A stretch of DNA of 64,000 bases, taken from NCBI RefSeq assembly GCF_001692325.1, contig NZ_LXKN01000001.1, positions 496,001 through 560,000 of the forward strand, read 5' to 3'. A program made the position numbers and the translations under genes. Below are positions 18,941-28,701 of this stretch, piece after piece. The notes under the pieces are model-generated. The model did not search any database and was not told the origin of the DNA. It saw only the letters and a list, made by a program, of their open reading frames with translations. The number at the start of each line of letters is the position of its first letter. Position 1 is the first letter of the stretch. This stretch comes from Rhizobium sp. AC27/96. GTDB lineage: Bacteria; Pseudomonadota; Alphaproteobacteria; Rhizobiales; Rhizobiaceae.

Positions 18941-19987
18941 GTGATCAGAATTTCTCTTGACCTGATGGGTGGCGACTTCGGCCCTGAGGTTGTTGTTCCC
19001 GGCGCGGCCAAGGCGCTGGATAGGCATCCCGATATCACGTTCATCCTGTACGGACAGAAGGACCGCTGCGAGGCGGTCCTGGCCAAGTATCCGAAGCTTA
19101 GGGAAAAGTCCGTCTTTCACGAATGTGATGTTGCCATCGGCATGGACGAAAAGCCAAGCCAGGCACTTCGCCGCGGCCGCTACGTGTCCAGCATGTGGCG
19201 TTCGATCGAAGCGGTGAAGCTTGGAGACGCGGATGTCGTCGTGTCGGCCGGCAATACCGGCGCGCTCATGGCCATGGCGAAGTTCTGTTTGCGCACCATG
19301 GCCAATATAGAACGGCCAGCGATCGCCGCGATCTGGCCCACGCTGCGCGGCGAAAGCATCGTGCTTGATGTCGGAGCCACCATTGGCGCGGATGCTCAGC
19401 AATTGCTCGATTTTGCCTTGATGGGTGGCGCCATGGCGCGCGCGCTCTTCGAGATCGAACGTCCGACCGTCGGCTTGCTGAATGTCGGTGTTGAGGAAAT
19501 CAAGGGCCAGGAAGACGTCAAGGATGCCGGACGCCTGATCCGTGAGGCCAATCTCGAATCGCTTGAATATTCCGGTTTCGTCGAAGGCGACGATATCGGC
19601 AAGGGTACGGTTGACGTCGTGGTCACCGAAGGGTTCTCAGGCAATATCGCGCTGAAGGCGGCAGAGGGCACGGCAAAGCAGATCGGCGCCTATTTGCGCG
19701 CGGCGATGACGCGGACGTTGCTGGCTCGGATTGGCTATATCTTTGCCAAGGGCGCGTTCGACCTGCTGCGTGAGAAGCTCGACCCCAGCAAGGTCAATGG
19801 CGGCGTCTTCCTTGGCCTCAACGGTATTGTCATCAAGAGTCACGGCGGCGCGACCGCCGAAGCCTTCGCAGCGGCTATCGATGTCGGCTACGATATGGCC
19901 AAGAATGGGCTCACGCAGAAAATCGAAAATGATTTGAAGAGATATCATGCCAAACGGCTCCCCCCAATCGGGCCGGAAGCGGCATGA
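18941..19987 (+). CDS. plsX: Phosphate acyltransferase PlsX
   Basis: A 348-residue peripheral membrane enzyme that makes acyl phosphate from acyl-ACP and phosphate for phospholipid synthesis. It starts at a GTG (18941) reading [20 protein letters not shown], the usual N terminus. Other markers are [14 protein letters not shown] and [17 protein letters not shown]. The stop lies 19 bases before fabH, and the pair is a standard lipid-synthesis operon. Length is standard. Confidence 0.94.
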   Translation: MIRISLDLMGGDFGPEVVVPGAAKALDRHPDITFILYGQKDRCEAVLAKYPKLREKSVFHECDVAIGMDEKPSQALRRGRYVSSMWRSIEAVKLGDADVVVSAGNTGALMAMAKFCLRTMANIERPAIAAIWPTLRGESIVLDVGATIGADAQQLLDFALMGGAMARALFEIERPTVGLLNVGVEEIKGQEDVKDAGRLIREANLESLEYSGFVEGDDIGKGTVDVVVTEGFSGNIALKAAEGTAKQIGAYLRAAMTRTLLARIGYIFAKGAFDLLREKLDPSKVNGGVFLGLNGIVIKSHGGATAEAFAAAIDVGYDMAKNGLTQKIENDLKRYHAKRLPPIGPEAA

Positions 19988-20006
19988 GCGACGGGGTAAA
20001 AGCAGA

Positions 20007-20978
20007 ATGATCCGTTCAGTTGTTCGCGGTTTTGGGGCGGCACTCCCCAAGCGCGTCATGACCAATGCCGAGATGGAACAGGTTGTCGAAACCAGCGACG
20101 ACTGGATTGTCCAGCGCAGCGGCATTCGCCAGCGCTATATCGCCGGCGAAGATGAAACCACGGCGTCGCTGGGCGAGCAGGCGGCGCGAGCCGCTCTTGC
20201 CAATGCTGGTCTGACGCCTGACGATCTCGACCTGATCATCGTTGCCACCTCGACACCGGACAATACCTTTCCGGCGACCGCGGTGAACATCCAGAACAGG
20301 CTCGGCATGCATCATGGCTTTGCCTTCGATGTCCAGGCTGTCTGCACCGGTTTCGTCTACGCCGTGACCACCGCCGACGCCTATATTCGCGGCGGTCTCG
20401 CCAAGCGCGTGCTCGTCATCGGCGCCGAGACGTTTTCCCGCATTCTCGATTGGACCGACCGCACGACCTGCGTTCTCTTCGGCGACGGCGCTGGCGCGCT
20501 GATCCTCGAGGCAGGCGAGGGGACCGGTGCCAACACCGATCGTGGCGTGCTGTCGGCAAGCCTGCGTTCCGACGGCGCGCACAAGGACAAGCTCTATGTC
20601 GACGGCGGTCCGTCGTCGACGGGCACGGTCGGCGTGCTGCACATGGCCGGGCGTGAGGTCTTCAAGCACGCCGTCGGCATGATCACTGATGTCATCCAGG
20701 CTGCCTTCGATGCCACCGGTTCGACGGTTGAGGATCTGGATTGGCTGGTGCCGCATCAGGCCAATCGCCGCATCATTGACGGCTCCGCCAAGAAGCTCGG
20801 AATTGCTCCCGAGAAGGTTGTGATCACCGTCGATCTTCATGGCAATACGTCCGCCGCATCGATCCCCCTGGCGCTTTCGGTTGCTGCCGGAGATGGCCGA
20901 ATCAAGAAGGGCGATCTGGTGATGCTGGAGGCGATGGGCGGCGGATTCACCTGGGGTGCGGTGCTGCTGCGCTGGTAG
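20007..20978 (+). CDS. fabH: 3-oxoacyl-ACP synthase III
   Basis: A 323-residue condensing enzyme that starts fatty acid synthesis by joining acetyl-CoA to malonyl-ACP. The catalytic triad is visible: Cys in [13 protein letters not shown], His in [11 protein letters not shown] and Asn in [14 protein letters not shown]. The ATG at 20007 gives the expected N terminus ([13 protein letters not shown]); an in-frame ATG within plsX would add 20 residues. It is co-transcribed with plsX. The gene is followed by 107 bases before ihfA. Confidence 0.94.
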   Translation: MIRSVVRGFGAALPKRVMTNAEMEQVVETSDDWIVQRSGIRQRYIAGEDETTASLGEQAARAALANAGLTPDDLDLIIVATSTPDNTFPATAVNIQNRLGMHHGFAFDVQAVCTGFVYAVTTADAYIRGGLAKRVLVIGAETFSRILDWTDRTTCVLFGDGAGALILEAGEGTGANTDRGVLSASLRSDGAHKDKLYVDGGPSSTGTVGVLHMAGREVFKHAVGMITDVIQAAFDATGSTVEDLDWLVPHQANRRIIDGSAKKLGIAPEKVVITVDLHGNTSAASIPLALSVAAGDGRIKKGDLVMLEAMGGGFTWGAVLLRW

Positions 20979-21085
20979 CGCGATATCTCCAAAAGCCGTT
21001 CCGAACAATAGCTTGACCGTTTGCCGCAAGGGCAATAGTCTCTCACGGCTTGAATAAGATTACCTATCAATATGGGCGGGGAGCT

Positions 21086-21424
21086 ATGACGGGCAAGACA
21101 GTGACGCGCGCAGATTTGGCGGAGTCGGTATTCCGGAAAGTCGGCCTCTCCCGGACGGAGTCGGCGGAGCTCGTCGAGACGGTTATCGATGAAATTTGCA
21201 ACGCGATCGTGCGTGGCGAAACCGTAAAACTCTCCTCGTTCGCGACGTTTCAGGTGCGCGATAAAAATGAACGCGTCGGTCGCAATCCGAAGACCGGCGA
21301 GGAAGTGCCGATCTCTCCGCGCCGCGTCATGACGTTCAAGGCATCGAACGTTTTGAAAACGCGCATCCTGAAGGCTCATGCAAGCCGCAAGGCGAAAGCC
21401 AGACCGGCAAATCCAGCCTCCTGA
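21086..21424 (+). CDS. ihfA: Integration host factor subunit alpha
   Basis: A 112-residue DNA-bending protein of the HU/IHF family. The body has [19 protein letters not shown] and the DNA-binding arm [20 protein letters not shown], where the proline intercalates. The ATG at 21086 follows GGGCGGGGAGCT and gives the family N terminus; a TTG further upstream is rejected. The tail ([17 protein letters not shown]) is a basic extension common in rhizobia. The plsX-fabH-ihfA-merR order is conserved in the group. A terminator follows. Confidence 0.93.
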   Translation: MTGKTVTRADLAESVFRKVGLSRTESAELVETVIDEICNAIVRGETVKLSSFATFQVRDKNERVGRNPKTGEEVPISPRRVMTFKASNVLKTRILKAHASRKAKARPANPAS

Positions 21425-21451
21425 TCCATCCGAAAGTTTGATTTTGTTATT

Positions 21452-21478
21452 GGCCGCATGCCCTGTGCTGCGGCCTTT
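21452..21478 (+). terminator. Terminator-like hairpin after ihfA
   Basis: GGCCGC and GCGGCC pair around a twelve-base loop and are followed by TTT. Confidence 0.55.
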
Positions 21479-21655
21479 GGCGTTGGCTTTCTCGGCGGCT
21501 TTTCAGCTTGCTTGTGCAGCAGTTGAACAGACCACTTGAATTTCCGCCGCCAAACCGTTGAAATATGGTGAGTCGTATCTTGAAGGATTCGGCATCGATA
21601 TCCGGTTTTGCGTGATCCGGCCCGGATGGTGCTGCGGTCACGCTGTGGGAGTATG

Positions 21656-22201
21656 ATGATGGACAAGAGCCCGGATGCATTTCGCACGATCAGCGAAGTT
21701 GCGGAAGACCTTGATCTGCCGCAGCATGTCCTACGGTTCTGGGAGACGCGCTTTCCGCAAATCAAGCCGATGAAGCGCGGCGGCGGCCGGCGCTATTACC
21801 GGCCTGAGGATGTCGATCTCCTGAACGGCATTCGCCATCTGCTCTATGATCATGGCTACACGATTAAGGGCGTTCAGAAGCTTCTGAAGACCAATGGCAA
21901 CAAGTTCGTCATCGCCGTCGGTCATGGGGATCTCGCCAGTGTCGAGGCTCTGGCCGCCGCGACGCAGGTGCCCGCACCCGTGGAGCCGCGCGTCAACTCG
22001 GCCAATCCCGACGAAGACCAGATCGTCGGCCGGGCCAAGGCACCGATAAGCCGCCGTTTCTTCAATTTCGTCAGCGGCGACGATGGCGCGCCGGATGTTT
22101 CCATCGGCAAATCGAGTGTCGGCAAGGAAGATCGGGCCCTGCTGCAGGAAACGCTTTACGACCTTCTGGAATGCAAGCGCCTGCTCGATCAGGTGCGGTG
22201 A
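21656..22201 (+). CDS. MerR-family transcriptional regulator
   Basis: A protein of about 181 residues; three consecutive ATG codons (21653, 21656, 21659) make the exact start uncertain, and 21656 best suits the GGGAG site. The N-terminal winged helix shows [40 protein letters not shown] and [20 protein letters not shown], typical MerR-type DNA binding. The C-terminal half has no visible metal-binding cysteines, so an effector is unknown. It is the MerR gene that follows ihfA in alphaproteobacteria. Role not known. Confidence 0.87.
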   Translation: MMDKSPDAFRTISEVAEDLDLPQHVLRFWETRFPQIKPMKRGGGRRYYRPEDVDLLNGIRHLLYDHGYTIKGVQKLLKTNGNKFVIAVGHGDLASVEALAAATQVPAPVEPRVNSANPDEDQIVGRAKAPISRRFFNFVSGDDGAPDVSIGKSSVGKEDRALLQETLYDLLECKRLLDQVR

Positions 22202-22555
22202 GGCGCATCTGTTGCGCGCTGTGGATGTATGCCCGGCGACGTATGTACAATATGTGAAATGCAAATTATGGTGGTTTGTATGTCGATTCACATCTTAGGG
22301 ATGCTAGTCGGGCATGTATGTATGAGCATCGGCTGCGTTCGGTGACATTTTTGTCACATTGCCACTCTTCTGCGTTGTGCGAAATTAGTTCGGCAGCCTT
22401 ATTAACTTGCCCGAGCCCAACGCTGGGTTCAGTTTGGCGGCGAAGCTTCGTTGCTTCACCCTTCAAAGAAGGGGAACAGCCAGTCAGGCCATGGAGGGGC
22501 AAGAAATTGTCTGCCGGGAGACTCCGTCCCTGATGGATAGTCGAATGGAGACACC
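22202..22555. other. Long leader region before the porin gene
   Basis: No gene seen. A perfect palindrome GTGACATTTTTGTCAC lies at 22342-22357. Several TATGTATG-like stretches precede it, and GGAGACACC before the porin ATG is the ribosome site. The layout suggests a regulated promoter with a long untranslated leader. Confidence 0.5.
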
Positions 22556-23662
22556 ATGAACATCAAGAGCCTTCTTCTTGGCTCCGCCGCTGCAATCGCC
22601 GCAGCGAGCGGCGCCCATGCCGCCGATGCTATCGTTTCTGCTGAGCCGGAACCATTGGAATACGTTCGCATCTGCGACGCCTATGGCACCGGCTATTTCT
22701 TTATTCCCGGCACTGAAACCTGCCTGAAAGTTGGCGGCAAGGTCCGTACCGAAGGTGAGTGGTACGACGCCTATAACCCGCGCAGCAGGGTAGGCACTCT
22801 CTGGCATGAGCGTGTGGAGCTTAATGTCGATACGGCGACGGACACCGAATACGGTGCGCTGAAGACCAATACCGTCTTCCGCTGGGAGTGGAACGACGGA
22901 GGTGCGACCTCTGCCAAGCTGCTGTTCGCAAATATCAGCCTTGGCGGCTTCACCGTTGGTAAGCTCGACTCGCAGTACAATCTGTATGTCGGCTATGCTG
23001 GCGACGTCATCAATGACGACGTGATCTATGACGGTCCTTACGAACTGAACCAGCTTACCTACAACTATGATGCCGGCAATGGCTTTTCGGCTGTGATCTC
23101 GCTGGAAGACAGCAACTCCACCTCCGACGGAGAGGCATCCTATGGCGCCGGCTGGTGGACGGATGACAAGTCCAACCACTACGCGCCAGATGTCGTCGCT
23201 GGTTTCGGGTACAAGGTGGATAACTGGGGCTTCAAGATCGTTGGCGGTTATGACTCGATCGTCGAAGAGGGCGCCATCAAGGCACGTATCGATGCCAAGT
23301 TCGGCGCAGTGGAAGCCTTCCTGATGGGTGGCTGGAACACGGATGGCGACAAGCTCAACAAATATGCCGGCACGAACCAGGATATTTCCGCCTGCACTAC
23401 GTCGAGCGGGACTGTCAATGCCGGTAAATGTGGCTGGGGCGACTGGGCTGTCTGGGGTGGCGTTGGCGTTCCGATCAACGATAAGCTGAAGTGGAACCTG
23501 CAGCTGGCCTATACCGAGTCGAAGATGTTCGAGGCGACGACTAACCTCAAGATCTATCCGGTCAAGGACTTCCTGGTCGAGCCGGAACTGAGCTATGTGC
23601 ACTACGACTTTATCAAGGATGATACGGTCGCCGGCATCCTCCGTTTCGAACGGAATTTCTGA
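22556..23662 (+). CDS. Outer membrane porin, Omp2/RopA type
   Basis: A 368-residue outer membrane protein with a 22-residue signal peptide ending SGAHAADA. The mature part opens with VSAEPEPLEYVRICDAYG, the signature of the alphaproteobacterial Omp2a/Omp2b porin family, and closes with GILRFERNF, a C-terminal aromatic as required for barrel assembly. It would be a 16-strand trimeric channel for small solutes. Codon use favours a strongly expressed gene. A terminator follows. Several paralogues usually exist in rhizobia, so an exact name such as ropA is not safe. Confidence 0.9.
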   Translation: MNIKSLLLGSAAAIAAASGAHAADAIVSAEPEPLEYVRICDAYGTGYFFIPGTETCLKVGGKVRTEGEWYDAYNPRSRVGTLWHERVELNVDTATDTEYGALKTNTVFRWEWNDGGATSAKLLFANISLGGFTVGKLDSQYNLYVGYAGDVINDDVIYDGPYELNQLTYNYDAGNGFSAVISLEDSNSTSDGEASYGAGWWTDDKSNHYAPDVVAGFGYKVDNWGFKIVGGYDSIVEEGAIKARIDAKFGAVEAFLMGGWNTDGDKLNKYAGTNQDISACTTSSGTVNAGKCGWGDWAVWGGVGVPINDKLKWNLQLAYTESKMFEATTNLKIYPVKDFLVEPELSYVHYDFIKDDTVAGILRFERNF

Positions 23663-23721
23663 TCTGGACAGGATGCCTGCCGCAGTCCTCCAATGTGGCT
23701 GGCGGCAAGACAAGCACCATG

Positions 23722-23747
23722 GGCCCCGCCGAAATGCGGGGCCTTTT
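23722..23747 (+). terminator. Rho-independent terminator after the porin
   Basis: GGCCCCGC pairs with GCGGGGCC around a six-base loop, followed by TTTT. Confidence 0.8.
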
Positions 23748-23910
23748 CGTTCGCGATCCCATCGGTTGTTAAGCATGATGCCATCTTTGCGCGCATTTCC
23801 AGGTGGCTTCGGCCCGATTCCGTGCATCGCTTGATAAGCTTGACTTGCTAAACATTACCTTTGGCTGTATTCGCTTCCTTGGGGTTGTCTTATAAATTGC
23901 CGGAGGAAAC

Positions 23911-24237
23911 ATGCGCATACGTGCTACCGTGGCGGCGAGTCTCGTCGCTATAACCACCATTCTGTCGAGCTGCCAGACACCGCAGGAATCTGCGATGAAT
24001 GCCGAAATGACCTGTCAGTCGCAGGGGTTCCGCCCTGGCACGCAGCGCTACAATCGCTGCGTCGGCGCGACCTATCAGGCAAACCGCGTTCAGGCGCAGC
24101 AGGCTGAAAATCAGGCTGCGGGACTTGCCGCTGCCGGCATCATCGGCGGCGTTCTGGTTGGCGCCGCAGTCAGCGACCATCATCACCGTGGCTATTACGG
24201 CCGGCCTTACTATCGCCGCTGCTATCGTTGCTGGTAG
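23911..24237 (+). CDS. Small lipoprotein with C-terminal His/Tyr-rich tail
   Basis: A 108-residue protein with a signal peptide ending in a lipobox-like ILSSC at about residue 21, so probably anchored in the outer membrane. A central helix rich in Ala and Gln is followed by a glycine-rich hydrophobic segment AAGIIGGVLVGAAV and a tail full of His, Tyr and Arg ending RRCYRCW. Gly-zipper segments of this kind are common in small envelope proteins. I do not recognise a named family. A hairpin with a T run ends it. Function unknown. Confidence 0.7.
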   Translation: MRIRATVAASLVAITTILSSCQTPQESAMNAEMTCQSQGFRPGTQRYNRCVGATYQANRVQAQQAENQAAGLAAAGIIGGVLVGAAVSDHHHRGYYGRPYYRRCYRCW

Positions 24238-24265
24238 TCGAAGCGCTGGTCCGCACATGAATATC

Positions 24266-24299
24266 AAAACTCCGCTGGTTCGCTCCGGCGGAGTTTTTT
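24266..24299 (+). terminator. Rho-independent terminator
   Basis: AAAACTCCGCTGG pairs with CCGGCGGAGTTTT across a six-base loop with one wobble pair, followed by further T residues. Confidence 0.8.
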
Positions 24300-24316
24300 G
24301 TTTTCATCACCCGATG

Positions 24317-24571
24317 TCAGAAAGGCGTGACAATCTCGCGGTTCACCAGCTTCAGGCTGCGATCAGGCTGCAGGATATAGGTCTCATAGACATCCTCGCC
24401 CCACTGGTTGGTGAAGCGATGGTCAATGCGGGCTCCGATCGGCGACTGCGTCAGCTTCATGTGCGGCTGGCCGCCATAAGTGATGCTGCCCGGAATGGGT
24501 TGTAGCGATTGGGTCGTGTTGCATGCCGCAAGCAGGGGCGCGCACAGCATGAGGACTATCAGGGGCTTCAT
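24317..24571 (-). CDS. Small exported lipoprotein
   Basis: An 84-residue protein if started at the ATG at 24571, which gives a clean lipoprotein signal: KPLIVLMLCAPLLAAC with the lipobox LLAAC at about residue 16. An upstream in-frame start at 24619 would bury that signal. The mature part (GSITYGGQPHMKLTQSPIG, GEDVYETYILQPDRSLKLV) has no family I can name. It is convergent with the preceding small lipoprotein, sharing their terminator region. Function unknown; likely an envelope component. Confidence 0.65.
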   Translation of the reverse strand: MKPLIVLMLCAPLLAACNTTQSLQPIPGSITYGGQPHMKLTQSPIGARIDHRFTNQWGEDVYETYILQPDRSLKLVNREIVTPF

Positions 24572-24748
24572 CGCCGTAACTTTCCGTTGGCTTCTCGTTT
24601 GCCGGAATTCGTCACGCAATTATGACGGACGGGCATCTATGAGTATGGATCGAAATCACTATATACAGGTAGTATCGGCATGCTCGGCGACAAGGTTTTT
24701 CACGCAGATGTGCTTGGCCAGTGCTGCCGGATTTCGAAGGAGTCGCAT

Positions 24749-25150
24749 ATGTTTACGATTGCCAGATCGATAACTGCCGCAGGCTTTGGTTTGTTGCTGG
24801 CCGCAGGCGTCGCGATGCCGGCCGGCGCCGTGACCATGCCAGTGCTGTCGGTGCCCGCGCCCGCGCAGACCGACATCATTCAGGTGCGCGATCACGGACA
24901 TGGCCATTGGCACAGTCACAATCGCTGGGGTGGTGGTCACAAGCGCCATGGTTCCGATAGCTATTACGACGATGACTCGGACAGCGGCGTGCTCTTCAAA
25001 TCCTTCGTAACAGGCACACTCTTCAGCGGGCAGCGTGCGCGAGGCTACTACGACAGTCATGCCCGCGCCTGTGCAAGCCGTTACCAGTCTTATCGCCCCT
25101 CGGACAACACCTATCAGCCGAGCAGGGGGCCGAGACGCGAGTGCCGATGA
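24749..25150 (+). CDS. BA14K-like small exported protein
   Basis: A 133-residue protein from the ATG at 24749, which has a GAAGGAG site; the upstream extension does not look coding. The signal peptide ends around AMPAGAV. A His-rich stretch (DHGHGHWHSHNRWGGGHKRH) follows and then an acidic patch. The last 25 residues (CASRYQSYRPSDNTYQP and the final RRECR) resemble the BA14K domain, a cysteine-flanked motif found in small immunoreactive or lectin-like proteins of Brucella and rhizobia. Location would be periplasmic or surface. The role is not established. Confidence 0.7.
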   Translation: MFTIARSITAAGFGLLLAAGVAMPAGAVTMPVLSVPAPAQTDIIQVRDHGHGHWHSHNRWGGGHKRHGSDSYYDDDSDSGVLFKSFVTGTLFSGQRARGYYDSHARACASRYQSYRPSDNTYQPSRGPRRECR

Positions 25151-25236
25151 GCCGGAACTTTTTCTGAGCGGGCCACTACTTTTCGCTTGCGTCGGGAAAC
25201 TCTAAACTCTAAACGAAACAAGCCGTTTCGGCAGGT

Positions 25237-25313
<77 letters not shown>

Positions 25314-25350
25314 TTTATCTCCTTGAGCTCCCAATCGAATTTTCAGTGAT

Positions 25351-26046
25351 TTAGCCGCACCACGAGGATGCTTGGCCGGTCCAGCGCCGTGCGAGGCCTT
25401 CGGAGACGAGCTGGTCGCCGATCGAGCGGCCGGCGCGCATGGCAATGCGCAGCTTTCCGCCATTCTGGTCGTCGCCACGGTTGCTGCCGGAAAGCACGAA
25501 GGTCCCGTCGTTGAGAATGGCCTGCAGCCGTAGTTTTGCGGCCACGGCCTTCTGCTTCTCACTCGGGCAACGCGCCGCATCGGCACCCGGCACATCGACA
25601 TCGGCCAGCTGGATCCTGATGCCATCCTGCCAGAAGGTATTGCCGTCCACCACGCAATTCGTGCCGGAACCGCCGCCGCAAAGCACGAACCGGCCGCCAC
25701 TCTGAGCGCGCGGAGCGGGGGAGGGTCTTTCGATCGGCGTCTTGCTCACCGGCATGGCCACGGGAATGGCTGCCGGCGGTACCGGCAGGGCGTTTGTCTC
25801 ACGCGGCTCGGGAGTGATTGCTGCTGTCCTGACCTTCGGCTTGCTTGCCGGCACCGGCGCTTCCGGGGTCACATGCGGCAGACCGGCGACGGCGCCTGCA
25901 TGGGCAATCATCGACGGCATCTCCTTGCGATGCTGGTAGGCGTAGATGCCGGCCACGGCCGCCAAGCCGACGACACCCCACAGCCACATCGAACTGCCCG
26001 CCTTGGATTGCGGCTTGCGCCGCGTGCGTCGTTTCGCTTTTGCCAT
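25351..26046 (-). CDS. Membrane-anchored nuclease-fold (SNase-like) protein, probably inactive
   Basis: A 231-residue protein from ATG 26046. A basic N terminus and one membrane helix ([18 protein letters not shown], about residues 19-37) are followed by a Pro-rich linker and a C-terminal staphylococcal-nuclease-like domain from about residue 120. That domain keeps the shape ([30 protein letters not shown], final WC), but by alignment to the classic enzyme the catalytic Arg35, Glu43 and Arg87 read Gln, Gly and Gly, and calcium-binding Asp21 reads Asn. It may be a binding rather than a cutting protein. It is convergent with tRNA-Pro. Confidence 0.75.
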   Translation of the reverse strand: MAKAKRRTRRKPQSKAGSSMWLWGVVGLAAVAGIYAYQHRKEMPSMIAHAGAVAGLPHVTPEAPVPASKPKVRTAAITPEPRETNALPVPPAAIPVAMPVSKTPIERPSPAPRAQSGGRFVLCGGGSGTNCVVDGNTFWQDGIRIQLADVDVPGADAARCPSEKQKAVAAKLRLQAILNDGTFVLSGSNRGDDQNGGKLRIAMRAGRSIGDQLVSEGLARRWTGQASSWCG

Positions 26047-26137
26047 GGTAGAATCCCTCAATTGCGAGGGGATTATCGCCGCGATTTCTTACCGATCCGT
26101 TGGCTTTTCGCCACCTGGCACCGAAGGCCGGAGATTC

Positions 26138-26539
26138 CTATTTCGGCGACGCGGTCGATGGCTTGAGCTTGACGGCCATCGTCACCTGGCCGCTCACCGA
26201 AAGTTTCGGCCCACGCCCGTCGAAATTATTGGTCGATGTATTGCTCGACATCGCGCTGATTTCGCAGCTGTCGGCGATCGTATCAAGCAGAGTGGCGCAG
26301 CTGCTCGCCGCGACCTTGTAGAAGGATTTCAATGCCTTCTCCTGCTGCTCCTCATTGTCGCCATCGGGCAGGGAGTAGGAAAATGATATCCCGGACTGCA
26401 CGGAGATATATCCATCCGGCAGTTGCCGAGGGGTGCGCAGCGGCAGATTCTGGAGGTTTTGCGCAAGGGCCGGAAAGGCCAGACCGGCAAGCAGCAATCC
26501 AAGGACAGCGAAAATAAAGGGTCTGGTCGTCATCATCAT
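26138..26539 (-). CDS. Exported protein of unknown function
   Basis: A 133-residue protein with an N-terminal signal peptide (TTRPFIFAVLGLLLAGLAFP, cleavage after PALAQ at about residue 27). Three consecutive ATG codons make the start uncertain by up to two residues, and GGAGACCCG lies before them. The mature part begins with LRTPRQLPDGYISVQSG and has two cysteines (SSCATLL, ADSCEIS) that may form a disulphide in the periplasm. I recognise no family. A start far upstream gives an extension that does not look coding. Confidence 0.65.
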   Translation of the reverse strand: MMMTTRPFIFAVLGLLLAGLAFPALAQNLQNLPLRTPRQLPDGYISVQSGISFSYSLPDGDNEEQQEKALKSFYKVAASSCATLLDTIADSCEISAMSSNTSTNNFDGRGPKLSVSGQVTMAVKLKPSTASPK

Positions 26540-26786
26540 CGGGTCTCCGTTTTGTTCGCTTATCTCAGGTGCAGATGAAGGTCTGGTGATGGCGTAACTT
26601 AAAATTGTATCTTTTGTGAAACTGTCGCATTGTGTGCGAATCAGAAATGCATCACGGCATGCGATTGCAACAAAAGCTTTCTTGCCAAGCCTACGGCCAG
26701 AGCGCATAGTCCAGTCATATTGTCGGGCAAGAAGCGGATACTGGCGATATTGTTGCGTGCTTCCGCCCGAAAGACGAGGCAGCGCA

Positions 26787-26999
26787 ATGTTGGAAGCCCC
26801 CATACATCCACGGGATTTACCCCTGTTTTCGGACGATCTGGATCGTCTGGAGAAGGTATTGGACACCGTCTGCCGGGATCGCGGCATGAACCCGCGCAGC
26901 CCGCAAGCCGAGCGGGTCGGGGCGCTGATCATCCAGCTTTATCGCCAGGGCGTGAAAGACGATGCCAAGCTCCTCGCGCTCGCCAGGGCTTATTTCTGA
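26787..26999 (+). CDS. Small conserved hypothetical protein
   Basis: A 70-residue soluble protein from the ATG at 26787. The sequence (HPRDLPLFSDDLDRLEKVLD, CRDRGMNPRSPQAERVGALI, LYRQGVKDDAKLLALARAYF) is compact and helical with no signal peptide, and its amino acid balance is that of a real protein. Small proteins with this DLPLFSDDL opening occur widely in rhizobia, as far as I recall, but with no known function. An earlier start would add 57 residues with poor composition. Neighbours give no clue to a role. Confidence 0.65.
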   Translation: MLEAPIHPRDLPLFSDDLDRLEKVLDTVCRDRGMNPRSPQAERVGALIIQLYRQGVKDDAKLLALARAYF

Positions 27000-27227
27000 C
27001 ACAACTGCGTTTTTTTATGGCCTTGAATCTAATCGATTTAAGCTGATTTCACATAGCAGCAATGATGCATTGTGTCTGTTCGAAGCGACACTGCCATCCT
27101 ATATATGCTGCATTGCACAAAGAGAATTGATTTCTCAATGTCACTGATTCTCCATTCAGGGACAGTGCGCGGCTGCCGCAGCGGAAGAAACACCGGGAGC
27201 GGCGGGCGTGGATAATGTGAAAGGCCC

Positions 27228-28250
27228 ATGATGAATTTCAAAGTTCCGAGCCGGCTTCGCCGTTTGCTCGTCGATTCCGTCGAGCTTCCGCAGCTCAAGT
27301 TTCCGATGACACGGCCGCTCGCGCAGCCGTCACGTCGTCGCATTTCCGCGCGGCCTGCGCCGCAGCGTTTGACGGAAATCCTGTGGTTCGGCCGTAATCC
27401 CGGCGATCTGCGCATGCTCGAATATGTACCGCCGGGCGTCAAGGGCCCTATGCCGCTCGTCGTCGTCTTGCACGGCTGTCATCAGAATGCCGAGGATTTC
27501 GATCGCGCCAGCGGTTGGACTACCCTCGCTCGCCAGCACGGATTTGCCGTGCTTTATGCCGAGCAGAAGCTGTCGAACAATCCCAACCTGTGCTTCAACT
27601 GGTTTCGCCCGAGCATGGTGACACGCGATCGCGGCGAACTCGGCTCCATCCGCGAGATGATCGATTTTAGCCGGCGTGTGCATACGATCGACGATAGCAA
27701 GATTTTCGTCATGGGCCTGTCTGCCGGCGGCGCCATGGCTGCAGCGCTCCTTGCGACCTACCCGGAACTGTTTGCCGCGGGCGCCGTCATCGGCGGCCTG
27801 CCTTTCGGCGCTGCCCGCGATGCCATGTCCGCTCTCGATGTGATGAACCGTGGCTCGACGCGCGCAGCTGAAAAATGGGGAGAACTCGTCCGCGAAGTTT
27901 CGCCCGATGCCGAGCGTTATCCCGTCGTCTCCATCTGGCATGGCGACGAGGATGAGGTCGTTTCGGTTGCCAATGCCGAAGCATCGATCGCCCAATGGCT
28001 TGATGTGCGTGATCGTCCGCGGATCAAGGGTCGCCTGCGCCTCTTCGAGGGCGGCGAGCGGCGCGAATGGCGCGATGACTACGGCAACATCATCCTGGAA
28101 CTTGTGACGTTGAACGGCTTTGGCCACGGTCTGCCGGTTGGTCCGGTCATCGAAGGCTGGGAGCCGGCAAACGATACCGAGCGCTACATCCTGCCTGCGG
28201 CCGTTTCCGCGCCCGAGCAACTGGTCAAGGGCTGGGGACTGGCAGCCTGA
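27228..28250 (+). CDS. PHB-depolymerase-type esterase
   Basis: A 340-residue alpha/beta-hydrolase of the esterase/PHB depolymerase family. The nucleophile is Ser in the lipase box MGLSAGGAMAAAL at about residue 167; the oxyanion region is LVVVLHGCHQNAEDFDR; the likely acid and His lie in SIWHGDEDEVV and NGFGHGLPV. There is no clear signal peptide, so it may act in the cytoplasm on stored polyhydroxybutyrate oligomers or on other esters; the substrate is not certain. Two adjacent ATG codons (27228, 27231) are possible starts. Confidence 0.82.
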   Translation: MMNFKVPSRLRRLLVDSVELPQLKFPMTRPLAQPSRRRISARPAPQRLTEILWFGRNPGDLRMLEYVPPGVKGPMPLVVVLHGCHQNAEDFDRASGWTTLARQHGFAVLYAEQKLSNNPNLCFNWFRPSMVTRDRGELGSIREMIDFSRRVHTIDDSKIFVMGLSAGGAMAAALLATYPELFAAGAVIGGLPFGAARDAMSALDVMNRGSTRAAEKWGELVREVSPDAERYPVVSIWHGDEDEVVSVANAEASIAQWLDVRDRPRIKGRLRLFEGGERREWRDDYGNIILELVTLNGFGHGLPVGPVIEGWEPANDTERYILPAAVSAPEQLVKGWGLAA

Positions 28251-28343
28251 ATATCCCTGCGGAGAGGCGCGTTCTGCCACCGAACCTTTGGGATAAATAG
28301 CATTGCAGAGCGGTTGAGCTACGTCGCATAACCGCTCTGGCCA

Positions 28344-28637
28344 TCAATCATCATTGGTGGCGTTCAGATTTTCCGGCCGGATGCCATCATCATCGGCGCT
28401 CCGATGCCTGAAGCGGATGCCGGCGCCGCCGGCTCCATCATTACCGCTTGCAAGAAAAAGCACGCCGCGCGCTTCGAGGACAGATCGCACGGCGGCGAGT
28501 GCCTTCCCATCGGCGGAATTCACATCCGTTTCCAGCGCTTCAATGGTCGATACTGGAAGCTTGCTTTCGCCGGCGAGAGCTTCCGCTGTCAGTCCGAGCA
28601 TGGCGCGTGCGCCGCGTAATTGTGCTGATGTAATCAT
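28344..28637 (-). CDS. Small helix-turn-helix (XRE-like) protein
   Basis: A 97-residue protein with an XRE-type helix-turn-helix in the first 65 residues (SAQLRGARAMLGLTAEALAG, KLPVSTIEALETD). The remaining 30 residues are acidic and unstructured. Such small proteins are usually DNA-binding repressors. No partner toxin is next to it: the esterase is convergent and the glycosyltransferase on the same strand lies downstream. It could regulate the nearby polysaccharide locus, but that is only a guess from position. Confidence 0.72.
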   Translation of the reverse strand: MITSAQLRGARAMLGLTAEALAGESKLPVSTIEALETDVNSADGKALAAVRSVLEARGVLFLASGNDGAGGAGIRFRHRSADDDGIRPENLNATNDD

Positions 28638-28701
28638 GCTTTAAGTGTAGCGCAGAAGCTCGAAAATCGAAACCGATTTCAGGCGGGAATCCCCTGCGGC
28701 C

